Assembly (NCBI GenBank): GCA_937889795.1
Contig: CALBZH010000076.1
Location: 1-31,862, forward strand
From: an uncultured Syntrophobacteraceae bacterium
GTDB lineage: Bacteria > Desulfobacterota > Syntrophobacteria > Syntrophobacterales > Syntrophobacteraceae
Reading direction: 5' to 3'
DNA: 31,862 nt
Shown: positions 31,214 through 31,862 of the stretch, piece after piece
Position numbering within the stretch: position 1 is the first letter of the stretch
How the letters are laid out: every line of letters begins with the position of its first letter
Notes under the pieces: model-generated
Told to the model about the DNA's origin: nothing
The model's input: only the letters and a program-made list of their open reading frames with translations
The model's database searches: none
Translations under genes and position numbers: made by a program

Positions 31214-31862
31214 ATGAAGTCCCTGTTTGAATCCGATGAGGTCCCGTACCGTTATATTGTCGGTATCGATCTCGGCACCACCAATTCCGCCCTTGCCTAT
31301 GTGGATCGTCGTCAACCGGAGGCGCAGCAGCGGAAGATCCAGTTTCTCGACATCGCGCAGCTCATCGCCCCGGGAGAAACCGCGCGACGGTCCGTCCTGC
31401 CATCGTTTCTCTACCTGCCGGGTCCCTATGAGCTTCCGGAAGGCGGCGCGGCGCTTCCATGGGATCCTGCGCGGACGTACGTCGTCGGCGAATTCGCCCG
31501 CGAGCAAGGTGCCCTGGTTCCTGGGAGACTCGTTTCGTCTGCCAAGTCGTGGCTGTGCCACGCGGGCGTGGACCGAACGGCATCCATTCTCCCTTGGGGG
31601 GCTGGGACAGACGTGGACAAGGTCTCACCCGTCGAGGCCAGCTGCCGATACCTGCGGCACATGAAAGAATCCTGGAATGCGCTGATGGCCCGGAGCGATG
31701 ACGAATCGCGCCTTGAGCAACAGTGCGTCATCCTGACCGTACCGGCCTCCTTCGACGAGGTCGCCCGGGAGCTCACCGTAGCCGCCGCGCGCGCCGCCGG
31801 CCTCACGCGGGTCATCCTGGTCGAGGAGCCTCTGGCCGCCTTCTATGCCTGGCTTTCCAGGC
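31214..31862 (+). CDS. Second Hsp70 family protein, 5' part (runs off window)
   Basis: This tandem paralogue of the preceding gene is open to the window edge (at least 216 codons). It shares YIVGIDLGTTNSALAYVDRR, LPSFLYLPGPYELP, FAREQGALVPGRLVSSAKSW and ILTVPASFDEVARELTVAAA with the first copy at matching positions. It begins 12 bp after the first gene ends. In related genomes the second member of this pair is often longer (about 900 residues) with an extra C-terminal domain; whether that is true here cannot be seen. The ATG at 31214 has no strong ribosome site, so translational coupling is likely. Confidence 0.9.
   Translation, partial: MKSLFESDEVPYRYIVGIDLGTTNSALAYVDRRQPEAQQRKIQFLDIAQLIAPGETARRSVLPSFLYLPGPYELPEGGAALPWDPARTYVVGEFAREQGALVPGRLVSSAKSWLCHAGVDRTASILPWGAGTDVDKVSPVEASCRYLRHMKESWNALMARSDDESRLEQQCVILTVPASFDEVARELTVAAARAAGLTRVILVEEPLAAFYAWLSR

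Overview
The window looks like the chromosome of an anaerobic, sulfate-reducer- or syntroph-like Desulfobacterota (for example the Syntrophobacteria). This is inferred from gene content: an octaheme c-type cytochrome with a cytochrome b partner, abundant sigma-54 control, selenoproteins, a short-type S-adenosylhomocysteinase and a roughly 600-residue UbiD. Base composition is GC-rich and even. No IS element, phage gene, CRISPR array, tRNA or rRNA was seen. The first 47 bases are not biological: they match the reverse complement of an Illumina TruSeq index adapter, so the left edge is a contig end.

Layout. (1) 48-474: 3' part of a crotonase-family gene. (2) 3745-517, minus strand: a probable five-gene operon encoding a MetE-like zinc methyltransferase, a DUF166 protein read through an in-frame TGA (probable selenocysteine), a CBS-pair protein, a flavin split-barrel (PPOX) protein and a UspA protein. 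(3) 4005-7885: a PAS/sigma-54 activator (minus) divergent from an octaheme cytochrome c plus cytochrome b operon (plus). The intergenic region has a textbook -24/-12 promoter and a cluster of GTTAAC-like sites. (4) 8020-8340: a HesB/IscA-like protein, also read through an in-frame TGA, with its own sigma-54 promoter and a strong terminator. (5) 8554-9873: an exported thioredoxin-fold/TPR/CAP fusion. (6) 10281-14050: panC-panD-metK-ahcY. (7) 14375-19658: MltA, a small helical protein, a degenerate XPB-type helicase and UbiD. (8) 27373-19725, minus strand: the classic rpsB-tsf-pyrH-frr-uppS-cdsA-dxr-rseP-tsaB series. (9) 27505 to the end: a VTT-domain membrane protein, then a DUF2760 protein with two tandem Hsp70-family genes, the second cut by the window edge.

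How the genes work together. Regions 2 and 6 both touch one-carbon and methionine chemistry: a MetE-like methyltransferase on one side, and SAM synthesis and SAH recycling on the other. Region 3 is a redox module that appears to be switched on by its own divergent sensor. Region 8 links translation (S2, EF-Ts, RRF, TsaB) with nucleotide, isoprenoid, phospholipid and membrane-protease functions.

The most notable observation is the pair of TGA-interrupted genes. At 2283-2285 and 8116-8118 an in-frame TGA sits at a likely redox or metal cysteine position. The same protein family continues in the same frame, and a bacterial SECIS-like hairpin with a GG-containing loop follows 18-22 nt downstream. 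HesB-like selenoproteins are already known. I do not recall a DUF166 selenoprotein, so that one may be new. All assignments rest on reading the sequence and recalled family knowledge; no database search was run.
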